A stretch of 64,000 nt of DNA, taken from NCBI GenBank assembly GCA_048264125.1, contig JBLXDM010000009.1:62001-126000 (forward strand). Reading direction: 5' to 3'. Position numbers and translations under genes: made by a program. The notes under the pieces are model-generated. The model made no database searches. It saw only the letters and a program-made list of their open reading frames with translations, and had not been told where the DNA came from. Below, piece after piece: positions 1-8,470 of the stretch (positions within the stretch are counted from its first letter, which is position 1; every line of letters starts with the position of its first letter). Source of the stretch: M1-B18 sp048264125 (GTDB lineage Bacteria; Bacillota; Clostridia; Peptostreptococcales; Natronincolaceae).

Positions 1-1366
1 TTTCAATATATTCTTTGTCCTCTAACCCCTCTTCAAGGATTACTTGAATCATTGCATTTGATAGGGCAACACTGGTTCCCGGCTTAATTTGCAGGAATAG
101 CTCAGCATCTCTGACAAGAGGAATTTCTCTTGGTTCAGCAACAATCAGCTTAGTACCATTCTTCACTGCCTGTCGGATTTGTGCACCTATTACAGGGTGA
201 TTCTCAGTTGTATTAGAGCCGGTTAAGAAGATAACATCAGCCTTTTTTACATCCCCTATGCTATTTGTCATAGCACCACTGCCTAATGTGATTGCAAGAC
301 CTGCAACCGTAGAGCTGTGTCAGAGGCGGGCACAGTGATCGACGTTATTGGTGCCGATAACTCCCCTCATAAGCTTTTGCATCAAATAGTTTTCCTCATT
401 CAGACCCCTTGCAGATGAGAAGCCTGCAATGGCATCGGGACCGAATTCACCCTTAATTTCATTGACCTTGCTCACGATTAAATCGTAGGCTTCATCCCAG
501 GTAGCCTCCACCAGCTCACCATCTTTTCTAATCAATGGCGTTTTTAATCTATCGGGATGACTTACAAAGTTATATGCAAATCTACCCTTTACACAAAGCA
601 ACCCATGATTTGAGGGCCCATCTGCCGGCAATACCTCAACAATTTTATTATCCTTTACTAAAAGATCCATTTGACAGCCTACGCCGCAATAGGAGCAGGT
701 GGTTCTTACTGGCTTGGTTTCCCAATACCTAAACTTAGTCTTGCTCTTTGGAACCAAGGCCCCAACAGGACAGACAGCTACACAGTTTCCACAGGAAACA
801 CAGGTGGAATGCTCCAGACCCTTGTCAAAGGGAGTGGCTATATGGGTTGTAAAGCCTCTTTCAGCAAAGCCTATTGCTTCAGTGCCCTGTAGCTGGGAGC
901 ATACGTAAACACACTTACCGCATAGGATACACTTGTTCTGATCGCTGTAGTAAAAGGGGTTGGAATCATCTATCTCGTATTCCTTTCTCTCACCCTCAAA
1001 GGAGCTATCCTTAATATCATATTTATAGCATAAATCCTGCAGGGTACATCGTCCAGCCTTTTGGCAGGTCAAGCAATCCAGCGGATGGTTGGCTAGAATT
1101 AAGTCAAGTACTCCCTTTCTTGATTCAACTACAACATCACTTTCAGTAGTTACCTTCATGCCTTCTGTTGCCGGAGTAGTACAGGAAGCCTGCAGGTTAC
1201 GTGCTCCCTCCACCTCAACAACACATATTCTACAGGACCCATGGGGAACAATCCTAGGATCATGGCAGAAGGTCGGTATATCAATTCCGATTTTCTTAGC
1301 AGCCTGGAGTACTGTAGTTCCTTCTTCTACCTGTACCTCGAGGCCATTTATAGTTAAGGTAATCAT
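1..1366 (-). CDS. fdhA: Selenocysteine formate dehydrogenase catalytic subunit (partial, 3' end outside window)
   Basis: Oxidises formate (or reduces CO2) at a bis-pterin Mo/W site. The reading frame runs from ATG 1366 (AAGGAGG seven bases upstream) through an in-frame UGA at 320-322 to the window edge, giving 455 visible residues. Residues 1-80 are a NuoG-like [2Fe-2S] domain (Cys34, 45, 48, 62). A His-Cys3 [4Fe-4S] motif (HPLDCLTCQKAGRC) and two ferredoxin clusters follow, then the CSYCGVGC cluster motif of the molybdopterin domain. The UGA falls at residue 349 in CARL-U-HSS, the site of Sec in FdhF-type enzymes, and downstream sequence (HSSTVAGLAITLGSG) stays in family. It is last of four genes with NuoE/NuoF-like subunits, so electrons probably go to NAD(P) and perhaps ferredoxin. 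A caller treating UGA as stop would report a false 348-residue protein. Confidence 0.93.
292..322 (-). promoter_or_regulatory. UGA (Sec) codon with SECIS-like hairpin
   Basis: On the minus strand the UGA (322-320) is followed after 13 bases by a perfect stem TTGCA / TGCAA (306-302 and 296-292) closed by the loop GGTCT. From memory, the apical part of the E. coli fdhF SECIS has the same GGUCU loop on a similar stem at nearly the same distance, and that is the part bound by SelB. Bacterial SECIS elements lie just 3' of the UGA inside the coding region, as here. Confidence 0.85.
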
Positions 1367-1407
1367 CCTTCATCCTCCTTTTCGATATAGTAGGCCTAAT
1401 GCCTTCT

Positions 1408-3204
1408 CTATCCCTTCTTTATTGCTTTGAATGGACAAGCTCCCATACAAGCCCCACATTTAATACATCTGTCTTGGTTGATAAAGTATACTTCCTTACC
1501 TTTAACACCGTCTATACAGCCAACAGGGCATTTAGTAGCACAGATACCACATTTTTTACATATATCAGCAATAACTACATATTCCAGCAATGCCTGACAG
1601 GCACCAGCAGGACATTTTTTATGGAGTACATGGGCCTCATATTCATGTCTGAAATACTTTAAGGTAGAAAGCACTGGATTAGGCGCCGTTTGCCCTAGGC
1701 CGCATAAGGAAGCGGATTTAATGGTTTTAGCTAGAGTCTCCAGCTTGTCTAAATCCTCCATAGTACCTCGTCCATTTGTTATATCCTCAAGTATTTCAAG
1801 CATTCTCTTTGTGCCCTCACGACAGGGAGTACATTTACCACAGGATTCGTCAACAGTAAAGTCCAGGAAGAATCTTGCGATATCCACCATACAGTTATCC
1901 TCGTCCATAACGATCATACCGCCGGAGCCCATCATTGAGCCTAATGATATCAGATTATCGTAATCGATTTCAGTATCTAAATAATCAGTAGGAATACAGC
2001 CGCCGGAGGGTCCACCTGTTTGCACTGCCTTAAAGGCCTTACCCTTAGGTATTCCTCCTCCAATTTCATATATAACATCTCGGAGCGTGGTACCCATTGG
2101 GATTTCCACCAATCCGGTATTATTAATTTTTCCGCCTAAAGCAAACACCTTGGTTCCCTTTGATCTTTCAGTTCCTATGCTGGAATACCATTCAGATCCC
2201 TTTAATATAATCTGAGGTATATTGGCATAGGTCTCAACGTTGTTAAGAACCGTAGGCTTGTTCCAGATACCCTTATGTGCAGGGAATGGCGGTCTTGGTC
2301 TAGGCATACCACGTTTTCCTTCTATTGAATTAATAAGAGCAGTCTCTTCACCGCATACGAAGGCACCGGCACCTAGTCTAATCTCTAAATCAAAATTAAA
2401 ATCCGTTCCAAAGATCCCTTTACCCAACAATCCGCTCTCCTTGGCGTCATTGATAGCAATTTGCAGTCGGCTAACGGCTATTGGATACTCAGCTCTAATG
2501 TAAACGTATCCCATATCTGCACCAATGGCATAGCCGGCAATAGCCATGGCCTCAACAATGGCATGGGGGTCTCCCTCTAGAACTGAACGGTCCATAAATG
2601 CACCGGGGTCACCCTCATCGGCATTACAGGCTACATATTTTTGATCCCCTTGAGCCTTTGCAGTAAACTCCCATTTCATCCCGGTTGGAAAGCCTCCGCC
2701 GCCACGGCCCCTAAGTCCGGAGCGCTTTAAGACGTCAATAACCTCCTCGGGCTTCATTTCAGTAAGTACCTTAGCTAGAGCTCTGTATCCATCAAAGGCA
2801 ATATACTCCTCAATGGATTCAGGATTTATAATACCACAATTTCTTAAAGCGATTCTTTGCTGCTTCTTATAGAAGGTAACTTGCTCAATTGACTTAATCT
2901 TATCAGCCTCAACTGCATCCTTGTATAATAGATCGGTAACGATACGTCCCTTCAGCAAATGCTCCTCCGCTATTCTTTCAACATCCTCGGCCTTTACATG
3001 GCTATAAAAAGCGCCTTCAGGATAAACGATTACAATAGGTCCTGCCTCACACAGACCAAAGCAGCCGGTTTTGACAACCTTTACCTCTTTGTCCAGCTGA
3101 TGCTTTTTTAGCTCTTCGCCTAGCTTTTCAACTATCTTTAAGCAGCCGGATGAGGTACAGCCGGTTCCTCCGCATACTAATACATGCGATCTGTATAACT
3201 CCAT
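1408..3204 (-). CDS. NuoF-like flavoprotein (diaphorase) subunit of the formate dehydrogenase complex
   Basis: 598 residues; NAD(P)H:acceptor diaphorase subunit of the HydB/NuoF family. The N-terminus is a thioredoxin-like [2Fe-2S] domain (CGGTGCTSSGC near residue 12 and CFGLCEAGP near 48). The central FMN/NADH fold has GLRGRGGGGFPTGMKW, CNADEGDPGAFMDRS and GAGAFVCGEETALI. The [4Fe-4S] motif is ESCGKCTPCREGTKRML with a distal SLCGLGQ. Two ferredoxin clusters end the protein (CKKCGICATKCPVGC and CIKCGACMGACPF). It lies 41 bases before fdhA, with SD GGGGGG ahead of ATG 3204. Very close in sequence to the hydrogenase copy at 6252-8042; the main differences are in the C-terminal ferredoxin region. 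Confidence 0.93.
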   Translation of the reverse strand: MELYRSHVLVCGGTGCTSSGCLKIVEKLGEELKKHQLDKEVKVVKTGCFGLCEAGPIVIVYPEGAFYSHVKAEDVERIAEEHLLKGRIVTDLLYKDAVEADKIKSIEQVTFYKKQQRIALRNCGIINPESIEEYIAFDGYRALAKVLTEMKPEEVIDVLKRSGLRGRGGGGFPTGMKWEFTAKAQGDQKYVACNADEGDPGAFMDRSVLEGDPHAIVEAMAIAGYAIGADMGYVYIRAEYPIAVSRLQIAINDAKESGLLGKGIFGTDFNFDLEIRLGAGAFVCGEETALINSIEGKRGMPRPRPPFPAHKGIWNKPTVLNNVETYANIPQIILKGSEWYSSIGTERSKGTKVFALGGKINNTGLVEIPMGTTLRDVIYEIGGGIPKGKAFKAVQTGGPSGGCIPTDYLDTEIDYDNLISLGSMMGSGGMIVMDEDNCMVDIARFFLDFTVDESCGKCTPCREGTKRMLEILEDITNGRGTMEDLDKLETLAKTIKSASLCGLGQTAPNPVLSTLKYFRHEYEAHVLHKKCPAGACQALLEYVVIADICKKCGICATKCPVGCIDGVKGKEVYFINQDRCIKCGACMGACPFKAIKKG

Positions 3205-3241
3205 TATTAACCCCCCTTAACATCAATAGGTTTATTTGGTC

Positions 3242-3610
3242 TTATTTTTCATAGGCTCCAATCGTATACTCATATACAACCTTGCCGTTAACTATGTGCT
3301 CCAGCATTATTTTTCTGGCCTTTTCAGCAGTCAGCTCAACATAGGTGGTTTTTTCTTCTCCCGATTTGTATACCTCTATCATAGGCTCTAAACGACATAC
3401 ACCTATACATCCGGTTTGGGTTACGGTTACATCCTCGAGGCCTCTCTTTTGGACCTCCTCCAGCAATGCCATCAATACAGGCCTTGCGCCTGCCGATATG
3501 CCACAGGTTGCCATACCAACAACTATTCTTGTGCCTTTTCTGTCCCTTCTTAGGTTAACCTTTTCCAGGGCCTCCTGACGTATTTTCTCCAGCTCTTGAA
3601 TGGATTTCAT
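3242..3610 (-). CDS. Small thioredoxin-like [2Fe-2S] protein, formate dehydrogenase operon
   Basis: 122 residues. A helical N-terminus (about 25 residues, many charged) precedes a thioredoxin-like [2Fe-2S] fold with the four-cysteine pattern MATCGISAGA ... TQTGCIGVCRLEP. Proteins of this type accompany NuoE/NuoF-like subunits in clostridial multimeric hydrogenases, sometimes called HydD or HydE, and probably add an electron-transfer cluster or stabilise the flavin subunit. SD AAGGGGGT precedes ATG 3610; gaps are 37 bases to the NuoF-like gene and 17 to the NuoE-like gene. Paralogue of the 8078-8446 product, identical in length and differing at few positions. The exact role within the complex is not visible from sequence. 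Confidence 0.85.
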   Translation of the reverse strand: MKSIQELEKIRQEALEKVNLRRDRKGTRIVVGMATCGISAGARPVLMALLEEVQKRGLEDVTVTQTGCIGVCRLEPMIEVYKSGEEKTTYVELTAEKARKIMLEHIVNGKVVYEYTIGAYEK

Positions 3611-3627
3611 TACGATACCCCCTTAAA

Positions 3628-4101
3628 TTAATATTTACTTACAATTGCCGGTATATCGCCAACCACCAATCTGCCATAAACATCTTCATTTACCGTCAGC
3701 ACTGGTGCAAGTCCACAGGCACCTATACATCTGGTGGCCTCCAGGGTATATTTACCATCCTCAGAGGTTTTTCCCACCTTAGTTCCGGTAAGCTCACTTA
3801 CCTTGTCTATAATCACCTGTGCTCCTTTTACATAGCATGCAGTTCCTAGACATACTCCTACGACGTATTCGCCTCTAGACTCCAGTGTAAACTGTGAATA
3901 AAAGGTAACTACCCCATATATTTCACTCATGGGAACCCTCAGTTCTTCTGATATCCTTTTTTGCACCTCCAGCGGAACACATCCAAAAATTTTCTGAGCC
4001 TCGTGCAGTATGGGCATCAGTGCACCCTTAACATTACGATTTTCGTCAATTGCAATTTGCAATTTTTCAAAATTTTCGTCTGTTAAAATGTTCTTAGCCA
4101 T
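3628..4101 (-). CDS. NuoE-like [2Fe-2S] subunit of the formate dehydrogenase complex
   Basis: 157 residues, the usual length of NuoE/HydC proteins. A helical N-terminal half (HEAQKIFGCVPLEVQKRI, then IYGVVTFYSQFTL) leads into a thioredoxin-like [2Fe-2S] domain with CLGTACYVKGAQ near residue 84 and ATRCIGACGLAP near 123. It normally docks on the NuoF-like subunit and extends its electron path. First gene of its operon, with SD AAAGGAGGG ahead of ATG 4101 and a promoter about 100 bases upstream. Paralogue of 8471-8944. Confidence 0.92.
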   Translation of the reverse strand: MAKNILTDENFEKLQIAIDENRNVKGALMPILHEAQKIFGCVPLEVQKRISEELRVPMSEIYGVVTFYSQFTLESRGEYVVGVCLGTACYVKGAQVIIDKVSELTGTKVGKTSEDGKYTLEATRCIGACGLAPVLTVNEDVYGRLVVGDIPAIVSKY

Positions 4102-4198
4102 GTTTTCCCTCCTTTATGAAATAAGTTAATTTATAATTGATAGCCAAAGCATATCAATATATTTCAAATTGCATAGTGAAACAGGTTGCTTATATTAT

Positions 4199-4227
4199 AT
4201 AATATTTATCAAATTATTGTATGTTAA
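4199..4227 (-). promoter_or_regulatory. Predicted sigma-A promoter of the formate dehydrogenase operon
   Basis: Minus strand TTAACA (4227-4222), 17-base spacer, TATTAT (4204-4199). It would start transcription near 4192, about 90 bases before ATG 4101. The surrounding 375-base gap (4102-4476) is AT-rich and holds nothing else I can name apart from the palindrome near its hydrogenase end. Confidence 0.55.
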
Positions 4228-4434
4228 CTTTTTATCCTATCGGGATCTGATTTAATGACAAGTCCCGCACTTTGAACACATCCATAATAATCAACATTTA
4301 ATTAATCGCTTGATTCTAAGGTATAAGCCTGCATAATTATATATTTATCAAATCGTCCTTTTGATTTTTTAGATATTTTTTTAACCATTACATGAAACAT
4401 AGTTATTATTTTCTATTTTTTCTGAATATTTTTA

Positions 4435-4457
4435 GAGTGTCACCGTAAGTGACACTC
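4435..4457 (-). terminator. Perfect 9-bp palindrome after hydA (possible weak terminator or protein site)
   Basis: GAGTGTCAC / GTGACACTC with a five-base loop, 20 bases past the hydA stop. On the minus strand it is followed by TAAAAATATTC rather than a run of T, so as an intrinsic terminator it is atypical. It could slow RNA polymerase, protect the hydA mRNA end, or bind a regulator between the two operons. Confidence 0.4.
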
Positions 4458-4476
4458 CAGAATTTTTGCATAATTA

Positions 4477-6216
4477 TTAATATTTCTTTCTAGCCGTATA
4501 ATGGGTGTGAAGAAGCTCATGGGCTTTATGGCTGTTGGGCTTATCTAAGAAGCCTGCATACAGCTCCTTAATAAGTGGGTTATCGTGGGATTTTCTGTAC
4601 TGCATTTTTGTATCCTCTTCATACAGGGCCTTTGCTCTCTCTATTCGGATGTCACAATCCATTTTTTTCTTCGCAGATACATGGGGCTGTCCTCCACCTG
4701 TTACACAGCCTCCGCTGCAGCCCATTATCTCTACAAAGTGGTACTCCTTTTCCCCGCTCTTTATCATATCCAGAAGCTTTGCTGCCATAGCTGTACCATG
4801 GGCCACCGCCAGCTTGATGGTCTGGCCTCCTACGGTAACCTCCGCCTCCTTAATGCCTTCAATTCCTCTAACCATATGATAGTCAATTGCGTCTATTTCT
4901 CTGCCCTCAAGGACCTCCGCCACCGTCCTCAGGGCCGCCTCCATAACACCACCTGTAGCACCGAATATTACGCCTGCTCCTGTGTAGTGACCTAGGGCCG
5001 GATCAAAATCAGCATCCTCAAGTCTGTTAAAATCAATTCTTGCCTGTTTTATCATCTTCGCCAGCTCTCTGGTGGTTAAAACCGCATCCACATCTCTTAA
5101 GCCGTCAACCTCCATTTCTGGTCTTGCGGACTCTGACTTTTTGGAGGTGCAGGGCATAATAGAGACAACAAATATCCTCTTAGGGTCTATATTGTGCTTT
5201 TCAGCATAATAGCTCTTAATTACGGCTCCCATCATTTGATGAGGAGATTTGCAGCTGGATAGATTCGGCAGGAATTCAGGATAATTAAACTCACAGTATC
5301 TCACCCATCCCGGTGAGCAGGAGGTAATTAGCGGTAAAGCCCCGCCCTCCTGAATTCTGTGCAATAGCTCATGTCCTTCCTCCATAATCGTAAGGTCTGC
5401 TGCATAATTGGTATCAAATACCTTGTCAAAGCCCAATCGTTTTAGTGCTGCCACCATTTTTCCGGTTACTCTGGTTCCGATGGGAAGCCCAAACTCCTCT
5501 CCCAACGCCGCTCTGACCGCCGGTGCAGTTTGTACCACTACATGTATATCCTGGTTCTCAATAGCATCCCATACCCGCTCTATATCCTCCTTCTCTCTGA
5601 GGGCCGCAACAGGACATGCTACAATACATTGCCCACAGTATATACAGGGGGTATCCTTCATACTCTTGCCAAAGGCAGGACCAACCTCAGTTTCAAAGCC
5701 CCTGTTGGTAAAGTCTAGAATTCCGATGCCCTGTACATTTTTACATACGTTGACACAGCGACCACATAGGATGCATTTACTAGAATCCCTTACAATTGAA
5801 GGAGACTCCTTGTCTATTGTGGCTTCTGTTCTTTCTCCAATAAAAGGAATTGAGGTTATATTCAGCTCCTCTGATATGCTTTGAAGCTCGCAATTTCTGT
5901 TTCTGGCGCAGGTAAGGCATTCTCTGTTATGATTTGAGAGTATTAGCTCCACCGTAGCTTTTCTTGCCTCTCTTACCTTCTTAGTATTGGTTTTAATCAC
6001 CATGCCATCGGCAGCGGGAAACACACAGGAGGCCTGTAGATTTCTATTCCCCTCCACCTCAACTACACATACTCTGCAGGCACCGATTTCATTTACCTTT
6101 TTCATAAAGCACAGTGTCGGTATATCTACACCCGCAGACTTAGCCGCTTCAAGCACTGTATAGTTTCCAGGTACTTCTACTTTTATATTGTCTATGGTTA
6201 AGGTTATTTTATCCAA
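4477..6216 (-). CDS. hydA: [FeFe]-hydrogenase catalytic subunit of an NAD(P)-linked multimeric hydrogenase
   Basis: 579 residues from TTG 6216. Interconverts H2 and protons/electrons at the H-cluster. Order: NuoG-like [2Fe-2S] domain (GACRVCVVEVEG), His-Cys3 cluster (HNRECLTCARNRNC), two [4Fe-4S] clusters (CILCGRCVNVC, CIYCGQCIVACP), then the H domain with ITSCSPGW, MPCTSKKSE and EIMGCSGGCVTGGGQP, and a short C-terminal small-subunit-like tail. The start is decided by the ribosome site: AAAGGAGAG ends eight bases before TTG 6216, whereas ATG 6234 has none and would place this site inside the gene. The H-cluster motifs deviate from the classical TSCCP and MACxGGC. Last gene of the hydC-(2Fe2S)-hydB-hydA operon. 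Confidence 0.93.
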   Translation of the reverse strand: MDKITLTIDNIKVEVPGNYTVLEAAKSAGVDIPTLCFMKKVNEIGACRVCVVEVEGNRNLQASCVFPAADGMVIKTNTKKVREARKATVELILSNHNRECLTCARNRNCELQSISEELNITSIPFIGERTEATIDKESPSIVRDSSKCILCGRCVNVCKNVQGIGILDFTNRGFETEVGPAFGKSMKDTPCIYCGQCIVACPVAALREKEDIERVWDAIENQDIHVVVQTAPAVRAALGEEFGLPIGTRVTGKMVAALKRLGFDKVFDTNYAADLTIMEEGHELLHRIQEGGALPLITSCSPGWVRYCEFNYPEFLPNLSSCKSPHQMMGAVIKSYYAEKHNIDPKRIFVVSIMPCTSKKSESARPEMEVDGLRDVDAVLTTRELAKMIKQARIDFNRLEDADFDPALGHYTGAGVIFGATGGVMEAALRTVAEVLEGREIDAIDYHMVRGIEGIKEAEVTVGGQTIKLAVAHGTAMAAKLLDMIKSGEKEYHFVEIMGCSGGCVTGGGQPHVSAKKKMDCDIRIERAKALYEEDTKMQYRKSHDNPLIKELYAGFLDKPNSHKAHELLHTHYTARKKY

Positions 6217-6251
6217 GTCAAACTCTCCTTTCATAAGTGAGGGAAATGCTG

Positions 6252-8042
6252 CTACTTTTTAACAATCGCTTTAAATGGACATTTACTCAAGCAGGCACCG
6301 CATTTTATACATTTTTCGGTATCTATTGAGTGTACTGCCTTTCTTTCTCCAGCTATTGCATCGACAGGGCATTCCTTCACACATAGGGTGCAGCCTTTGC
6401 AGCCATCAGTGATTACATAGTTAAGCAGTGCTTGACAGGCTCCTGCAGGACATCTTTTCTCGTTAATATGCGCCTCATATTCATGCCTAAAATAATGCAA
6501 TGTTGACAAAACTGGATTTGGTGCCGTTTGACCAAGACCGCATAATGAGGAGGCCTTAATGCTTTCTGCCAGCCTTTGAAGGTTGTCAATATCCTCTGGG
6601 ATTCCCTTGCCCTCTGTAATCCTGTTCAATATCTCCAGCATTCTTTTAGTGCCTATTCTACAAGGGGGACACTTTCCACAGGATTCCTCAACGGTAAAGT
6701 CCAGGAAGAATCTTGCTATATCCACCATGCAGTTGTCCTCATCCATTACTATCATACCGCCGGAGCCCATCATAGAGCCCAGAGCAATTAAATTGTCATA
6801 ATCTATCTCGGTATCCAAATGCGCCTTGGGGATACAGCCCCCGGAGGGTCCTCCCGTTTGAACAGCCTTGAATTCCTTATTCTTAGGGATACCGCCTCCG
6901 ATTTCATAAATAACCTCTCTTAAGGTAGTTCCCATAGGAATTTCAACGAGACCTGTATTATTTATTTTTCCACCCAATGCAAAAACCTTTGTACCCTTTG
7001 ATTTTTCAGTTCCGATATTTGAATACCAATAGGGACCATTCAATATGATTTGTGGTATATTGGCATAGGTCTCAACATTGTTCAGTAGAGTGGGCATATT
7101 CCAGATTCCCTTATGGGCCGGGAAAGGTGGCCTCGGTCTAGGCATACCCCTTTTTCCCTCAATGGAGTTTATCAAGGCAGTCTCTTCACCACAAACAAAG
7201 GCACCAGCCCCAAGCCTGATTTCAAGATCAAAATTAAAGTCTGTCCCGAAGATTTTCTCTCCCAGCAGGCCCGCTTCCTTTGCCTGATCTATGGCTATCT
7301 GCAATCTACCTACCGCTATCGGATATTCCGCTCTGATATATACATAGCCCTTGTCTGATCCTATAGCATAGCCCGCGATAGCCATTGCCTCAACGACAGC
7401 ATGGGGGTCACCCTCCAAAATAGATCTGTCCATGAAGGCACCTGGGTCTCCTTCATCTGCATTACAGGCAACATATTTTTGCTCGCCTTGGGCCTTGGCA
7501 GTAAATTCCCACTTCATGCCGGTGGTGAAGCCTCCGCCGCCTCTGCCCCTCAGACCTGATTTTTTCAGTAGCTCTATTACCTCCATCGGGGTCATTTCAG
7601 TTAATACCCTTGCCAATGCCCTGTATCCGTCAAAGGCAATATACTCTTCTATAGCCTCGGGGTTAATAACACCACAGTTTCTAAGGGCAATACGCTGCTG
7701 CTTTTTATAGAAGGTAACCTGATCTATTGATTTGATTTGCCCTTCCTTAACTGCATCCTTATATAAAAGGTCCTTTACGATTCTTCCCTTTAAAATGTGC
7801 TCTTCAGTAATTCTTTCAACATCCTCTGGCTTAATATGACTGTAGAAGGCCCCCTCTGGGTAAACAATGATGATGGGTCCCGCCTCACAAAGACCGAAGC
7901 ATCCGGTTTTTACTACCTTAACCTCTTTATCCAACTGGTGCTTTGCCAGCTCCTCATTTAATTTATCCACTATTTTCAAGCAGCCGGAAGAGGTACATCC
8001 TGTCCCTCCACATACCAATACATGGGATCTATATAATTCCAT
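6252..8042 (-). CDS. hydB: NuoF-like flavoprotein (diaphorase) subunit of the [FeFe]-hydrogenase
   Basis: 596 residues. Carries FMN and several Fe-S clusters and exchanges electrons with NAD(P)H; in HydABC enzymes this is the subunit with the bifurcating flavin. N-terminal [2Fe-2S] thioredoxin-like domain (CGGTGCTSSGC, CFGLCEAGP); nucleotide/FMN core (GLRGRGGGGFTTGMKW, NADEGDPGAFMDRS, GAGAFVCGEETALI); ESCGKCPPCRIGTKRML with SLCGLGQ; C-terminal clusters CKGCTLCVKECPVDA and CIKCGACLSKCPF. SD AAGGAGG stands seven bases before ATG 8042. Its closest relative in view is the formate dehydrogenase copy at 1408-3204. Confidence 0.93.
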   Translation of the reverse strand: MELYRSHVLVCGGTGCTSSGCLKIVDKLNEELAKHQLDKEVKVVKTGCFGLCEAGPIIIVYPEGAFYSHIKPEDVERITEEHILKGRIVKDLLYKDAVKEGQIKSIDQVTFYKKQQRIALRNCGVINPEAIEEYIAFDGYRALARVLTEMTPMEVIELLKKSGLRGRGGGGFTTGMKWEFTAKAQGEQKYVACNADEGDPGAFMDRSILEGDPHAVVEAMAIAGYAIGSDKGYVYIRAEYPIAVGRLQIAIDQAKEAGLLGEKIFGTDFNFDLEIRLGAGAFVCGEETALINSIEGKRGMPRPRPPFPAHKGIWNMPTLLNNVETYANIPQIILNGPYWYSNIGTEKSKGTKVFALGGKINNTGLVEIPMGTTLREVIYEIGGGIPKNKEFKAVQTGGPSGGCIPKAHLDTEIDYDNLIALGSMMGSGGMIVMDEDNCMVDIARFFLDFTVEESCGKCPPCRIGTKRMLEILNRITEGKGIPEDIDNLQRLAESIKASSLCGLGQTAPNPVLSTLHYFRHEYEAHINEKRCPAGACQALLNYVITDGCKGCTLCVKECPVDAIAGERKAVHSIDTEKCIKCGACLSKCPFKAIVKK

Positions 8043-8077
8043 ATTTTAACCTCCTTATGTTTGACTGAATGTAAATA

Positions 8078-8446
8078 CTATTTCTCATAGGCTCCAATTG
8101 TGTACTCATCCACCACTCTACCATTCACGACATGCTCCAGTACGATTCTTTTGGCCTTTTCAGCCGTCAGCTCGACATAGGTGGTTTTTTCCTCGCCCTC
8201 TTTATATACCTCTATCATAGGCTCCAATCGGCATACGCCGATACATCCCGTTTGGGTAACTACTACATCCTCAAGTCCTCTAGCCTTTACCTCCTCCAGC
8301 AGTGCCATCATTACAGGCCTTGCTCCTGCTGAAATACCACAGGTTGCCATTCCTACTACGATTCTGGTGCCCTTTCTGTCCTTTCTAAGGTTTACCTTTT
8401 CCAACGCCTCTTGGCGAATTCTTTCCAACTCTTGAATGGATTTCAT
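8078..8446 (-). CDS. Small thioredoxin-like [2Fe-2S] protein, hydrogenase operon
   Basis: 122 residues with the same layout as its paralogue at 3242-3610: charged helical start, then MATCGISAGA and TQTGCIGVCRLEP cysteines of a thioredoxin-like [2Fe-2S] fold. Located between hydC and hydB with short gaps (24 and 35 bases), SD GAGGAGG before ATG 8446. Likely an accessory electron-transfer or assembly subunit of the hydrogenase; no catalytic motif is present. Confidence 0.85.
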   Translation of the reverse strand: MKSIQELERIRQEALEKVNLRKDRKGTRIVVGMATCGISAGARPVMMALLEEVKARGLEDVVVTQTGCIGVCRLEPMIEVYKEGEEKTTYVELTAEKAKRIVLEHVVNGRVVDEYTIGAYEK

Positions 8447-8470
8447 ATTATTGCCTCCTCATGCCTTTAC

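Noticed and set aside
320..1366. A complete 348-residue iron-sulfur protein ending at the UGA at 320
   Set aside because: The family continues in frame after the UGA and a SECIS-like hairpin follows; the UGA is read as selenocysteine.
4435..4457. Strong intrinsic terminator after hydA
   Set aside because: The stem is perfect but no T run follows on the minus strand, so it is recorded only as a possible weak terminator or protein site.
4531..5000. Plus-strand open frames opposite hydA (and similar frames opposite other large genes)
   Set aside because: They are antisense shadows of well-identified minus-strand genes, without ribosome sites or recognisable domains.
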